Made by a program: the position numbers and the translations under genes. 64,000 nucleotides of DNA from contig JAEZLH010000023.1 of NCBI GenBank assembly GCA_023435895.1, positions 1 to 64,000 on the forward strand, read 5' to 3'. Below are positions 1-8,269 of the stretch, piece after piece (the first letter of the stretch is position 1; the number at the start of each line of letters is the position of its first letter). The stretch is from Bacillota bacterium. Its GTDB lineage: Bacteria > Bacillota > Clostridia > Lachnospirales > Lachnospiraceae. The notes below the pieces were generated by a model, which was not told the DNA's origin, searched no databases, and saw only the letters and a list, made by a program, of their open reading frames with translations.

Positions 1-51
1 GAAGGTCCACTGATACATAAGAGGTTGCAAAGTAGCCTGAAAGATTAGTTT

Positions 52-125
52 GGCCCAGTGGCTCAGTTGGTTAGAGCGCCGCCCTGTCACGGCGGAGGTC
101 GAGGGTTCGAGTCCCTTCTGGGTCG
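52..125 (+). tRNA. tRNA-Asp (anticodon GTC)
   Basis: Complete cloverleaf: acceptor GGCCCAG pairs with CTGGGTC, a normal D arm follows, the anticodon loop carries GTC, and the T loop is TTCGAGT. The discriminator base is G, as usual for tRNA-Asp. The 3' CCA is not encoded. It is the first visible gene of an array whose promoter must lie before the window. Confidence 0.97.
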
Positions 126-244
126 TAGAGTCAGATAATAAGTTGACTTTGATGAAAAAAATAGCATATTATATCGCTAAAAACTGCTTGAACGGATAGA
201 AGATATGTGCTAATATGGTTAAGCAGTTCTAGATACAAAGCCCA

Positions 245-317
245 GGGATCTTAGCTCAGCTGGGAGAGCATCTGCCTTACAAGCAGAGGGTCATAGGTTC
301 GAGCCCTATAGGTCCCA
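245..317 (+). tRNA. tRNA-Val (anticodon TAC)
   Basis: Acceptor GGGATCT pairs with AGGTCCC. The anticodon loop CTTACAA carries TAC. The discriminator is A and CCA is not encoded. Second gene of the first array; the roughly 120-nt spacer from tRNA-Asp holds no recognisable gene. Confidence 0.97.
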
Positions 318-322
318 TTTGT

Positions 323-408
323 GCCGGCGTGGCGGAACTGGCAGACGCACAGGACTTAAAATCCTGCGGGACTAATCTCCCGTACCGGTTCGATTCCGGT
401 CGCCGGCA
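323..408 (+). tRNA. tRNA-Leu (anticodon TAA)
   Basis: Class II tRNA of 86 nt with a long variable arm. Acceptor GCCGGCG pairs with CGCCGGC; the anticodon is TAA. It lies only 5 nt after tRNA-Val. The spacer after it (about 408-452) holds two small perfect inverted repeats that probably serve precursor processing. Confidence 0.97.
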
Positions 409-465
409 TTATTCTTCTTAAGAAGAGTAATGCTGTTTTTATTTCAAACAGCAACAAATTAATAT

Positions 466-539
466 GTGTGTTTAGCTCAGCTGGATAGAGCGTCTGGCTA
501 CGGACCAGAAGGTCGGGAGTTCGAATCTTCTAACACACA
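466..539 (+). tRNA. tRNA-Arg (anticodon ACG)
   Basis: Acceptor GTGTGTT pairs with AACACAC. The anticodon loop CTACGGA carries ACG, expected to be edited to ICG and to read CGN codons. Last tRNA of the first array, followed directly by an intrinsic terminator. Confidence 0.96.
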
Positions 540-548
540 GTAAGAATG

Positions 549-580
549 CACTGTATAGCAATATACAGTGTATTTTTTTT
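549..580 (+). terminator. Intrinsic terminator of first tRNA array
   Basis: Nine-bp stem CACTGTATA / TATACAGTG with loop GCAA, followed after TAT by a run of T residues. Ends the Asp-Val-Leu-Arg array. Confidence 0.9.
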
Positions 581-921
581 ACATTCACATAGTTTTATAA
601 GAAGTACTAAATCGTTATAATTCTAGATTACTGTTTGCTACCAATTCAAACTCGTCATAATAATTACGGTAAATGATTTCCGAAAAGGAGTATTCGCATT
701 CGTCGGTGTTTAGGCTTTGCATTTTAGAGTCTTAAGTACCGCTACGTAATGCAAATAAGCTATAGCGTCTTTGCAACTGGAAACATTAGTCGTAATCATA
801 TACTCAGCTTTGACAGATAGTAAACAATAACAAGTTTAGATAGATTTAATTAACTTCTAATTTTATATTCATTTACGCATGGGACGAGGTATGCTAGAAT
901 AATGCAAAGGAGGCTGAATGA
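581..921. other. Intergenic region, no gene seen
   Basis: AT-rich sequence between the tRNA terminator and the HAAS-domain gene. I see no credible ORF, tRNA or strong promoter. Confidence 0.6.
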
Positions 922-1419
922 ATGAATAAAAAAGAGTTTTTAAATATATTGAGGGAATCATTAGAAGGTGAAGTTAAACATGATATCATAGAGCAAAACA
1001 TAAGATATTATGATCAATATATCAGTTCACAAAATAATAGTGAGAATGAAGTGATTGAAAGACTTGGAAATCCGAGATTGATTGCTAGAACGATAATAGA
1101 AACTGAAAAAATAGCGAAAGAGAAACAAGACGGATCAACTTTTCATGCGCATCGTTCGACCAGTCATGATAACTATGAGAACTTCAAAGAAAACGAGAGC
1201 CACCAAAAAGCCTATAAAGATAGGGCTACAGGCAATGGGGGAATATTTAGGATGTTTCAGTTAAGATGGTATCATAAATTAATATTTGCACTGATTATGG
1301 TACTATTTATACTTATATTGTTCATAATAGGTAAAATTATAATGACCTTTATTTTTGCGTTTGCGGTACCGATTATTATAGTACTACTAGTTTTTTCTTT
1401 GTTTCGAAGACGATATTAG
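922..1419 (+). CDS. HAAS/DUF1700-domain membrane protein
   Basis: 165 aa. Residues 1-70 form a short helical region ending in an ERLGNP motif, typical of the HAAS (DUF1700) domain. A polar linker follows, then residues about 118-162 form two closely packed hydrophobic segments ending in FRRRY. The family usually pairs with a PadR-like regulator and acts as a membrane signalling partner; no PadR gene is adjacent here, so the partner is unknown. The start is set by AAAGGAGG about 9 nt upstream. The gene is transcribed alone and ends at a hairpin. The family call is from motif memory; the exact role is not known. Confidence 0.8.
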   Translation: MNKKEFLNILRESLEGEVKHDIIEQNIRYYDQYISSQNNSENEVIERLGNPRLIARTIIETEKIAKEKQDGSTFHAHRSTSHDNYENFKENESHQKAYKDRATGNGGIFRMFQLRWYHKLIFALIMVLFILILFIIGKIIMTFIFAFAVPIIIVLLVFSLFRRRY

Positions 1420-1439
1420 CAATCAATATTATGTAAAAT

Positions 1440-1474
1440 GAAAAGACCGCAAGGGGGAGCCAAGCGGTCTTTTC
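1440..1474 (+). terminator. Probable intrinsic terminator
   Basis: Eleven-bp perfect stem GAAAAGACCGC / GCGGTCTTTTC around a 13-nt purine-rich loop. The stem has A and T runs at its ends, so it could work in both directions. Confidence 0.75.
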
Positions 1475-1863
1475 AATGAGGGGAGTATAAATAATTAATA
1501 AGGGGTTATAATGTGCTAGGGACAATCCCCAACACACTTTTATTATAATACATAAAAAGTGCATATGCAATAAATATTTCTTGCCAAAGTATTTAATATA
1601 GTCAATAACCTAATTAAGTAACGAATAAAAAAATTTCAAATAACTATAGTTTTGTCAAAATATAAAATAATAGTTGAGTAGTATACAAAAATATAGTTAA
1701 ATGAGAAACTATTAAAATAAATAAAATAATAATTATTGGAAATAGAACAGTTAAAAAGAAAAAGATGATTTTAATCATACCTTCGAATGTATAAATTTAT
1801 ATATAGTGAAGATACTATTCAATGCAATATTAAATTTCACTCATGTATGTATAGGAGGTCAAT
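1475..1863. other. AT-rich intergenic region
   Basis: Very AT-rich stretch between the HAAS gene terminator and the Ser/Asn-rich gene. No credible gene seen; it presumably holds the promoter of the next gene, but no clear -35/-10 pair stands out. Confidence 0.5.
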
Positions 1864-2184
1864 ATGGAAAACAATAATTCCAGAAATAGTCAGTCATCTA
1901 ATTTTAGAAATACTACTAGCAATAACACAAGTAATTCAAGCAAGAATACCACATCAAATTCAGGATCATCTAGAAATGCATCAAACTCTTCCAGCAGAAA
2001 TGCTTCAGATGTAAGATGCCAGGATACAACATCCAAAGATTCATCCAGAAATTCAACATCCAGGGACTCATCCAGAAACTCAACATCCAAAGATTCATCC
2101 AGAAATTCAACGTCAAGAGATTCATCCAAGGATACTAACAGAAATAGATTCAATGACATGAATAATTCTGACAGTGACTACTAA
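1864..2184 (+). CDS. Ser/Asn/Thr-rich repeat protein, unknown function
   Basis: 106 aa, mostly Ser, Asn, Thr, Asp, Arg and Lys. Residues about 54-90 repeat an 8-residue unit of the type STSRDSSRN / STSKDSSRN about four times, followed by a short acidic tail ending SDSDY. There is no signal peptide, membrane segment or recognisable fold, so it is probably disordered. A strong ribosome binding site (AGGAGGT, 5 nt before ATG) and a dedicated terminator argue that it is a real gene. The DNA repeat also creates long open frames on both strands, which are shadows. Function unknown. Confidence 0.7.
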   Translation: MENNNSRNSQSSNFRNTTSNNTSNSSKNTTSNSGSSRNASNSSSRNASDVRCQDTTSKDSSRNSTSRDSSRNSTSKDSSRNSTSRDSSKDTNRNRFNDMNNSDSDY

Positions 2185-2203
2185 AAAATATAAAAGATAA
2201 CGA

Positions 2204-2240
2204 AGATCCCTTAAGATTATTCTTGAGGGATCTTTTTTTT
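2204..2240 (+). terminator. Intrinsic terminator
   Basis: Thirteen-bp stem beginning AGATCCCTTAAGA with loop TTAT and a run of eight T residues. Ends the Ser/Asn-rich gene. Confidence 0.93.
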
Positions 2241-2364
2241 GCCATTACTACGAATTAAAATATTACTCAATTGTTTTCCTACTTATTATGAGCAAATATG
2301 ATTTATTTTGAATATGATATATTGGTTCCATTTATTTTTCAGTAAAGGTGGTGACAGTAAAGGT

Positions 2365-2673
2365 ATGTCTTTCGAAACAATCAAAACCGGTGATATTATT
2401 AACTATATCGGTGCTAATAATGTAATGATTATTGATTTGAGAGATAAGCACGATTATGATAAAGGACATATTCCTACTGCTGTTAATATTCCATATGAAG
2501 AACTTGAAGATAAGAAAAGAACATTGCCTCGACATTTTCTGCTAATTTTCTATTGTGACAGAGGAAATGTGAGTTTACTTGCAGCAAGGGATTTGATGAA
2601 AGATGGGTATAATATTAAGAGTCTATATGGTGGATTAAGAGCATATCGGGGAAAATTAGAGCGTAATAGATAA
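2365..2673 (+). CDS. Rhodanese-like domain protein
   Basis: 102 aa from ATG 2365, a single rhodanese domain. Landmarks are the IIDLRD strand near residue 22, the GHIPTAVNIP segment near 34, and the active-site loop YCDRGN with the sulfur-carrying Cys at 64. The family moves sulfane sulfur or binds thiols or metals; the acceptor here is unknown. I prefer ATG 2365 over the longer frame from 2308 because AAAGGTGGT lies about 11 nt upstream and the extra 19 residues are not rhodanese-like. It stands alone between a terminator and the methyltransferase gene. Confidence 0.85.
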   Translation: MSFETIKTGDIINYIGANNVMIIDLRDKHDYDKGHIPTAVNIPYEELEDKKRTLPRHFLLIFYCDRGNVSLLAARDLMKDGYNIKSLYGGLRAYRGKLERNR

Positions 2674-2768
2674 ATCTTGATTGACTAGATGGGAAAAGAG
2701 ATTTACAATAACAGTTACGTAACCTGAAAATACAGGAGAAAATTACTGAAAATACCTCGGAGGTAAAA

Positions 2769-3923
2769 ATGAAGCAATTTGAATATGTTTCACCGTGCCA
2801 TTTTGGTTTAGAAGCCGTATTAAAGCGTGAGCTAACCGATTTAGGCTGTGAAATAACAAAAGTAGAAGATGGTAAGGTTAGTTACACGGGTGACATAAAT
2901 ACATGCGCACGAGCTAATATATTTCTAAGAACCACAGAGAGAGTTTTATTGAAGATAGCATCATTTAAGGCAGAGACTTTTGATGAGCTGTTTGAAAAGA
3001 CAAAGGAGCTGCCATGGGAGGAGTATATTCCAAAGGACGGTAAGTTCTGGGTAGCAAAAGCAAATTCAGTGAATAGTAAATTATTCAGTCCATCGGACAT
3101 TCAATCAATAATGAAGAAGGCGATGGTAGAACGTCTAAAAATGAAGTATAAGCTTGATTGGTTTGAAGAAAGCGGTAATTCTTATCCATTAAGAGTAACA
3201 ATAATGAAGGATGAAGTTACTGTTTGCATAGATACCTCAGGTGAATCACTGCATAAAAGGGGATATCGAAAGCTTGCAAGTAAGGCACCGATTACGGAGA
3301 CTCTAGCCGCCGCTTTAATTATGTTAACACCTTGGAATAAAGATAGGATATTGGTGGATCCTTTTTGCGGAAGTGGTACGATTCCGATAGAAGCAGCTAT
3401 GATCGGTGCAAAAATTGCACCAGGAATTAATAGAAGCTTTTTGGCAGAAGCATGGGAGAATCTTATCCCACAAAACACCTGGGAACAAGCAAGAAGCGAA
3501 GCAAAAGAGATGCAGAGACTTGATGTTCAAATGGTAATCCAGGGCTATGATATTGATGGTGATATTATTAAAGCTGCAAGGCAGAATGCTCGCCTTGCTG
3601 GGGTAGAACAGTTTATACATTTTCAGCAGAAGCCACTTAAGGAGCTAAGCAGCAGTAAGAAGTATGGATTTGTAATAACGAATCCTCCTTATGGGGAACG
3701 GTTGGAGGAAAAAAATGAACTTCCCGCACTTTATAAAGAGATGGGGAAGGTATTTGGGGCACTGGATGCTTGGTCTTATTTTCTCATTACAGCTTATGAG
3801 GATGCTCAAAAATATATTGGTAAACAAGCGGATAAAAACCGCAAAATTTATAATGGAATGATGAAAACGTATTTTTATCAGTATATGGGTCCTAGACCGC
3901 CGAAACAGGGTAGTACGAAGTAA
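2769..3923 (+). CDS. THUMP-domain 23S rRNA methyltransferase (RlmL/YpsC family)
   Basis: 384 aa. Residues 1-160 form a ferredoxin-like/THUMP RNA-binding region. The C-terminal half is a Rossmann SAM-dependent methyltransferase with the DPFCGSGT SAM loop near residue 197 and the catalytic NPPYGER motif near 305, as in guanine-N2 methyltransferases of 23S rRNA. The length matches single-domain Gram-positive YpsC proteins rather than the fused E. coli RlmKL. The start is supported by CTCGGAGGT just upstream. The exact target nucleotide is not readable from sequence. Confidence 0.9.
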   Translation: MKQFEYVSPCHFGLEAVLKRELTDLGCEITKVEDGKVSYTGDINTCARANIFLRTTERVLLKIASFKAETFDELFEKTKELPWEEYIPKDGKFWVAKANSVNSKLFSPSDIQSIMKKAMVERLKMKYKLDWFEESGNSYPLRVTIMKDEVTVCIDTSGESLHKRGYRKLASKAPITETLAAALIMLTPWNKDRILVDPFCGSGTIPIEAAMIGAKIAPGINRSFLAEAWENLIPQNTWEQARSEAKEMQRLDVQMVIQGYDIDGDIIKAARQNARLAGVEQFIHFQQKPLKELSSSKKYGFVITNPPYGERLEEKNELPALYKEMGKVFGALDAWSYFLITAYEDAQKYIGKQADKNRKIYNGMMKTYFYQYMGPRPPKQGSTK

Positions 3924-3941
3924 ATAAAGTATAGTAAATAA

Positions 3942-3989
3942 AGAGGTGTTGTGATCCGTTTCATATTAATTTACGGATTCAACACCTCT
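3942..3989. terminator. Bidirectional terminator between convergent genes
   Basis: Inverted repeat AGAGGTGTTG / CAACACCTCT with an inner ATCCG/CGGAT stem. It sits between the methyltransferase (+) and the hydrolase (-), so it probably serves both. Confidence 0.75.
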
Positions 3990-4004
3990 ATTGAATATAT
4001 TGCT

Positions 4005-4925
4005 TTAAAGCTTGCTTTTCATCCAGGTTACAATATCGGAATAGACTTCATCACGGTTCAGTTCATTAAGAATTTCATGCCTGCATTCGGGATATATTTT
4101 CGTATCAATATTATGAAATTCTAATTCCTTCAGAACAGCAGCATATCGCTTGATTTCCTTAGTATAAGAACTAACTGGATCTTTTTCACCACTGGCAATC
4201 AGGATGGGAAGGTTCTTGTTTGTCTTTGATATGAGATTGTTTTTTGATGCATCGAGTACAAGTGCTAATAAATCCTGATAAAAGGTAGTTGTACACAAAA
4301 AGCCGCAATAAGGATCATGAATATACGCCCCTACAATTGGGTTGCTTCGGGTGAGCCAGTCAAAAACGGTTCTTGAGGTATGCGCTGTAAAGTACTTACT
4401 TCCAAATAAAAGATTGTTGAGAAAAGGTGATAACTTCTTGGGCCCTTTCAAATGCTTTGTTATAGTTGCTATCAGATAAGCCGTACGTGCCATAGGATAA
4501 TAGGGAAACATAGTACCGGAGAGGATGACACCTTGATAATGATCATAGCTTTGGATTACGTTCCTTGCAATAAGGGACCCCATGCTATGTCCAAATAAAA
4601 ACAGCTTACTACTCCGATTATTTTCTTCTATATACTTACTGGCGGTAATCGCATCGCTAACGATTAGTTGATTTCCGTTTTCGGGAGCAATATAGCCTAA
4701 TTCAAAAAGACGTCTTTCCTTACCATGACCGCGATGATCGTATATGTATACATCATAGGAGGAGCTGTTTAGATAACTACAAAAATGCTCGTATCGCTGT
4801 TGATGTTCCGCCATTCCGTGCAAAATTAGTATACTTGCTATTGGAGGTTTTTCGCATTTGTAATGCGTAAGATTTGTTAAATAGCCATCCTTTTGCTTTA
4901 TCTGGATGTAAGTTACATCACCCAT
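4005..4925 (-). CDS. Alpha/beta hydrolase (monoacylglycerol lipase / lysophospholipase-like)
   Basis: 306 aa. Visible landmarks are the oxyanion motif LHGMAEH near residue 35, YDHRGHG near 60, the nucleophile elbow GHSMGS near 113 with catalytic Ser, an Asp in SGEKDP near 247, and His in CRHE near 285. The layout fits the Hydrolase_4 (monoacylglycerol lipase) group, cytosolic without a signal peptide. Likely substrates are lysophospholipids or monoglycerides, but this is inference. Monocistronic; AAGGAGAG lies about 10 nt before ATG. Confidence 0.85.
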   Translation of the reverse strand: MGDVTYIQIKQKDGYLTNLTHYKCEKPPIASILILHGMAEHQQRYEHFCSYLNSSSYDVYIYDHRGHGKERRLFELGYIAPENGNQLIVSDAITASKYIEENNRSSKLFLFGHSMGSLIARNVIQSYDHYQGVILSGTMFPYYPMARTAYLIATITKHLKGPKKLSPFLNNLLFGSKYFTAHTSRTVFDWLTRSNPIVGAYIHDPYCGFLCTTTFYQDLLALVLDASKNNLISKTNKNLPILIASGEKDPVSSYTKEIKRYAAVLKELEFHNIDTKIYPECRHEILNELNRDEVYSDIVTWMKSKL

Positions 4926-5566
4926 GTCTATGCTCTCCTTTTTAATAAATATAAATTTTTAATTACGTTCATTATATATAGAACAATAAAAAAAAGCAAG
5001 GAATAGATAGGCAATAAGTCTTAAAATAATACAAAATGTATGGATATGTATTAAAAAATCATTGAGAATTCAGTTGAGCCATAATATAATTTATTCAAAT
5101 ATGAACGACAATGTAGAATAGTGTCGAACTGTGCAGAAACACAATGATTTCCTGTTTGAAATTAAATTGATGGAAATGATTTTAAATAAGTCGTAGAAGG
5201 AGAAGAAGTGATGAATTTTAGGAGGTAAAGGTAGTGTGTTGATCAATAAATTATAAGAAATAATCTTGATCGATAATAAAAATTTTGGTGTATATTAATG
5301 CTTTATTATGATAAATTATGCAATTAAATATAATATGCTTCTTGAATTATAAGACGTTATTTTATTACGTGTTCATCTGGATGATAGGACGAGAATTGTT
5401 TATAAAATCTTTGGTAAAGAACCCATCTGCTATTGCTGATAATAGAGATGTGATATAGAAACTATCAGACGAGTACAATAGGATAAGTTACTGCAGGAAT
5501 TTTAGGTTAACTTATAACAATGAATGATTTGGCCCCGGATAAAATAAGAAGGGGTAAAGAATAGTT
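4926..5566. other. 640-bp gene-poor AT-rich region
   Basis: No credible gene. It contains an isolated SD-like AGGAGGT near 5220, followed only by very short open frames, and scattered A/T runs. It may hold decayed sequence, but I could not recognise a parent gene by reading the frames. Confidence 0.5.
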
Positions 5567-5764
5567 ATGATAGAGCTAACAGGTTATATGAGCAATATAA
5601 TAATAAGATTTAACCAATTGGCTCTTGGAGCAAAAAGTAAAGTGAAATTCATAAGAAAGATTCTTACCTTGATACAAACGAAATATGACCATGAGAAAAG
5701 TTTCGAGGAACTACTTGATAAAGATAATATTAAGGTATATTATACTCGTACAACCAATTATTAA
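5567..5764 (+). CDS. Small hypothetical protein (doubtful)
   Basis: 65 aa, basic, no recognised motif, no clear membrane segment. A purine-rich AAGGGGT lies 11 nt upstream of ATG and is the only positive sign. It sits between the gene-poor stretch and rdgB. It could be a genuine small protein, a remnant or noise. Confidence 0.3.
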   Translation: MIELTGYMSNIIIRFNQLALGAKSKVKFIRKILTLIQTKYDHEKSFEELLDKDNIKVYYTRTTNY

Positions 5765-5869
5765 CCTCGGTATAACAATAAAATAACCAGTCTATCGTCG
5801 TGAAACGAATAGAATATGAATATGAAACCAGGACAAAATTGATTGATAAGAGATATTGGAAGGAGTTCT

Positions 5870-6463
5870 ATGAAGAAAATCATATTTGCAACCTCGAATG
5901 AGGGGAAGATGAAAGAAATCAGAGAAATTCTTGATGGACTTGACATCGAGCTGTTATCGATGAAGGAAGCGGGAATCAATATTGATATTGAGGAAAATGG
6001 AACCACGTTTGAAGAAAATGCTATTATAAAAGCGAAAGCTATTATGGAACTGACCCACGAAATTGTATTAGCGGATGATTCCGGCCTGGAAGTAGATTAT
6101 ATGGATAAAGCACCGGGTGTTTATTCTGCTAGATATATGGGAGAGAGCACTTCCTATGATATTAAAAACCAATATATTATCGATCAGCTAAAAAATGCCT
6201 CAGAGGAAGAAAGAACCGCAAGATTTGTATGTGTAATAGCCTGTGCCTTACCTAATGGAGAAATAATTACAAGGAAAGCGACGATTGAAGGTTATATTGG
6301 TAATGAAATTGCTGGAGAGAATGGTTTTGGATACGATCCGATTTTCTACGTACCGGAGTTTAATTGTACAACAGCTCAGATGAGTTCTGAGATTAAAAAT
6401 CAAATCAGTCATAGAGGAAAAGCGTTAAAAGCGATAAAAAATGAACTAATTCAGTATTTGTAG
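5870..6463 (+). CDS. rdgB: dITP/XTP pyrophosphatase
   Basis: 197 aa. Hydrolyses non-canonical purine nucleoside triphosphates (ITP, dITP, XTP) to monophosphates and keeps them out of DNA and RNA. The Ham1/RdgB signature is clear: TSNEGK at residues 8-13, ADDSGLEVD near 68, and the GFGYDPIFY and SHRGKA motifs toward the C terminus. ATG 5870 is chosen because AAGGAG lies 5-6 nt upstream; the frame upstream of it lacks family similarity. The stop lies 15 nt before yfcE, so the two genes form an operon, an arrangement common in clostridia. Confidence 0.95.
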   Translation: MKKIIFATSNEGKMKEIREILDGLDIELLSMKEAGINIDIEENGTTFEENAIIKAKAIMELTHEIVLADDSGLEVDYMDKAPGVYSARYMGESTSYDIKNQYIIDQLKNASEEERTARFVCVIACALPNGEIITRKATIEGYIGNEIAGENGFGYDPIFYVPEFNCTTAQMSSEIKNQISHRGKALKAIKNELIQYL

Positions 6464-6478
6464 AATGGAAGAATCGAT

Positions 6479-6970
6479 ATGAAAATCTTGATCGTTAGTG
6501 ATACACATGGAAAGAACTATAATCTGTTGAAAACCTTGGAGCGCGTTGGAGCGATTGATTTATTAATTCATTTGGGTGATTTTGAAGGCGGTGAAGAATA
6601 TATTCGGGAAATCGCTAATTGCCCAGTTGAGATGGTTTCCGGCAATAATGATTTTTTTGCCGGTTTACCCAAGGAAGTTATTATGCGCATAGGAGATTAT
6701 GTAGTTATGCTGACCCATGGGCATCGTTATGGAGTAAATTACGGTACAGCAAATCTGGTCGAAAATGCGAAAAAAAACCATGTCGACATTGTTATGTTTG
6801 GTCATACCCATGTTCCAATGATAAATTTAACTCAGGAGGTATGGTTGATTAACCCAGGAAGTTTGAGCTTACCAAGACAGCATGGAAGGAACCGAACCTT
6901 TATTCTTATGGAGTTAGATGATCAGGGAAAAGCACATTTCACCCTCAACCATCTAAAAGAGGACGAATAG
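6479..6970 (+). CDS. YfcE-family metallophosphoesterase
   Basis: 163 aa, single calcineurin-like phosphoesterase domain. Metal ligands are visible in SDTHG near residue 8, HLGDFEG near 34, SGNND near 57, LTHGH near 78 and FGHTH near 103. Family members are Mn2+-dependent phosphodiesterases whose physiological substrate is mostly unknown. It follows rdgB by 15 nt and is probably cotranscribed. Its ribosome binding site is weak (GGAAGA), consistent with translational coupling. Confidence 0.9.
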   Translation: MKILIVSDTHGKNYNLLKTLERVGAIDLLIHLGDFEGGEEYIREIANCPVEMVSGNNDFFAGLPKEVIMRIGDYVVMLTHGHRYGVNYGTANLVENAKKNHVDIVMFGHTHVPMINLTQEVWLINPGSLSLPRQHGRNRTFILMELDDQGKAHFTLNHLKEDE

Positions 6971-7063
6971 CCAAGAATATGAGGTGAAATTGTGTATACA
7001 ATAGCGCAAAAAACATTAAATTTAACAAAATATTAAAAAAATTAAAAAAGTTATAAAAAGTAG

Positions 7064-7092
7064 TTGACATTGTCTTGTACGTATTATATAAT
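7064..7092 (+). promoter_or_regulatory. Perfect-consensus sigma-A promoter of tRNA array 2
   Basis: TTGACA at 7064-7069 and TATAAT at 7087-7092, separated by exactly 17 nt. Expected transcription start is near 7099. It lies upstream of the seven-gene tRNA array and fits strong stable-RNA expression. Confidence 0.9.
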
Positions 7093-7098
7093 AATTCT

Positions 7099-7234
7099 TG
7101 CGTCACGGCAGAAACGAGTTATAAACCTTGAAACGCTTGGTAACAAAGATCTTAATTCTTCTAGCTGCCCGGTAAGTGACAAGCAGAGATTGGATATAAA
7201 GTTAAAGAATCTTATCTGATTTTATTGAAACTCT
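7099..7234 (+). promoter_or_regulatory. Foldable leader of tRNA operon
   Basis: Between the promoter and the first tRNA there are about 135 nt. The 5' end can form GTCAC/GTGAC (7102-7106 with 7176-7180) stacked on GGCAG/CTGCC (7107-7111 with 7165-7169), closing a loop of about 50 nt. I recognise no known riboswitch or T-box motif. It may simply be a processed leader, or a small RNA released when RNase P cuts the first tRNA. Confidence 0.45.
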
Positions 7235-7309
7235 CGGGGTGTGGCTCAGCTTGGCTAGAGTGCTTGATTTGGGATCAAGAGGTCGCAGGTTCGAATCCTG
7301 TCACCCCGA
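7235..7309 (+). tRNA. tRNA-Pro (anticodon TGG)
   Basis: Acceptor CGGGGTG pairs with CACCCCG. Anticodon TGG sits in loop TTTGGGA. Discriminator A; CCA not encoded. First tRNA of the second array. Confidence 0.97.
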
Positions 7310-7406
7310 TTGGGATTTTCCCAACTGTTGTGAAACAACAAACCACTAGATTTTAATTGCATATTTTATAATGTTGTAACGCAAAATAATTAAATAGTAA
7401 TTATAT

Positions 7407-7477
7407 GCGGGTGTAGTTCAATGGTAGAACACTAGCCTTCCAAGCTAGATACGTGGGTTCGATTCCCATCACCCGCT
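7407..7477 (+). tRNA. tRNA-Gly (anticodon TCC)
   Basis: 71-nt tRNA with acceptor GCGGGTG / CACCCGC and the short D loop common in tRNA-Gly. The loop CTTCCAA gives anticodon TCC. Discriminator T. Confidence 0.97.
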
Positions 7478-7512
7478 TGATATTTGGTATTTTTTAAGTA
7501 TCATATCATAAT

Positions 7513-7586
7513 GTGCTAGTAGCTCAGTTGGATAGAGCAATGGCCTTCTAAGCCATGTGTCGGGGGTTCGAATCCCTTCTGGCACA
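7513..7586 (+). tRNA. tRNA-Arg (anticodon TCT)
   Basis: Acceptor GTGCTAG pairs with CTGGCAC, including one G-T pair. The anticodon TCT reads AGA/AGG. A small hairpin (TTTTTCATCT / AGATGAAAAA) lies just after it in the spacer to tRNA-His. Confidence 0.97.
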
Positions 7587-7619
7587 TTTTTCATCTCCAG
7601 AGATGAAAAAATGCATTAT

Positions 7620-7694
7620 GGTGGGTATAGCGCAGTTGGTTAGCGCGCCAGATTGTGGCTCTGGAGGCCAAGGGTTCGAATCCCTTTATCCACC
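7620..7694 (+). tRNA. tRNA-His (anticodon GTG)
   Basis: Acceptor GTGGGTA pairs with TATCCAC. A genomic G at 7620 can supply the G-1 residue that histidyl-tRNA synthetase needs, opposite discriminator C. Anticodon GTG. Confidence 0.96.
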
Positions 7695-7767
7695 CTATAT
7701 TGTATCCATGAGAAAAGTCTGAGAAGACTTTTCGTTTTCAATAGGAATGAATATAACAGTTGTATTT

Positions 7768-7840
7768 TGGGCTATCGCCAAGCGGTAAGGCACAGGACTT
7801 TGACTCCTGCATTCCGATGGTTCAAATCCATCTAGCCCAG
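7768..7840 (+). tRNA. tRNA-Gln (anticodon TTG)
   Basis: Acceptor TGGGCTA pairs with TAGCCCA; anticodon TTG; discriminator G. A second glutamine tRNA with anticodon CTG occurs at 58982. Confidence 0.97.
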
Positions 7841-7843
7841 TAT

Positions 7844-7916
7844 GGGATATTAGCTCAGTTGGTAGAGCACATGACTTTTAATCATGGTGTCCCGGGTTCG
7901 AACCCCGGATGTCTCA
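7844..7916 (+). tRNA. tRNA-Lys (anticodon TTT)
   Basis: Acceptor GGGATAT pairs with ATGTCTC, with two G-T pairs; discriminator A. The T stem is CCGGG/CCCGG. Anticodon TTT. Only 3 nt separate it from tRNA-Gln. Confidence 0.96.
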
Positions 7917-7932
7917 TTGTTACAAATAATAT

Positions 7933-8012
7933 GCGGATGTGGCGGAATTGGCAGACGCGCCAGATTTAGGTTCTGGTTCGAGAGAGTGGGGGTTCAAGTC
8001 CCTTCATCCGCA
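7933..8012 (+). tRNA. tRNA-Leu (anticodon TAG)
   Basis: Class II tRNA with extended variable arm. Acceptor GCGGATG pairs with CATCCGC; anticodon TAG. Last gene of the second array. Confidence 0.96.
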
Positions 8013-8014
8013 GT

Positions 8015-8053
8015 AAAAAGCATTTGAAACTTAGGTTTCAAATGCTTTTTTTG
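8015..8053 (+). terminator. Intrinsic terminator of second tRNA array
   Basis: Long stem AAAAGCATTTGAAAC / GTTTCAAATGCTTTT, loop TTAG, then a T run. It ends the array three bases after the last tRNA. Confidence 0.95.
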
Positions 8054-8269
8054 TTATAATAAAATATTAGTTAAATAAGCTTTGATAACATTAAATCTTT
8101 ATATATGGTTTTAATTATTCAAGATTTTATATTAGAAACAATAATATGAAAATTTTTGTATTCTAAGTTTTGGCTACAGGCATTCCATCAATTTTAGAAA
8201 ACTAATTGCGTACTGAATCAAATAAAGATATAATTATTCCAGAATTTACAATATAGAGGAGGTTTTGTA

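Noticed and set aside
1787..2159. Open frames overlapping the Ser/Asn-rich gene on both strands
   Set aside because: Produced by the repetitive DNA of the plus-strand gene, which alone has a ribosome binding site and terminator.
4926..5566. Possible decayed gene in the 640-bp gap
   Set aside because: Reading the frames gave only short peptides interrupted by stops, with no recognisable motif.
7653..7969. Open frames across the second tRNA array
   Set aside because: They read through tRNA genes and are not coding.
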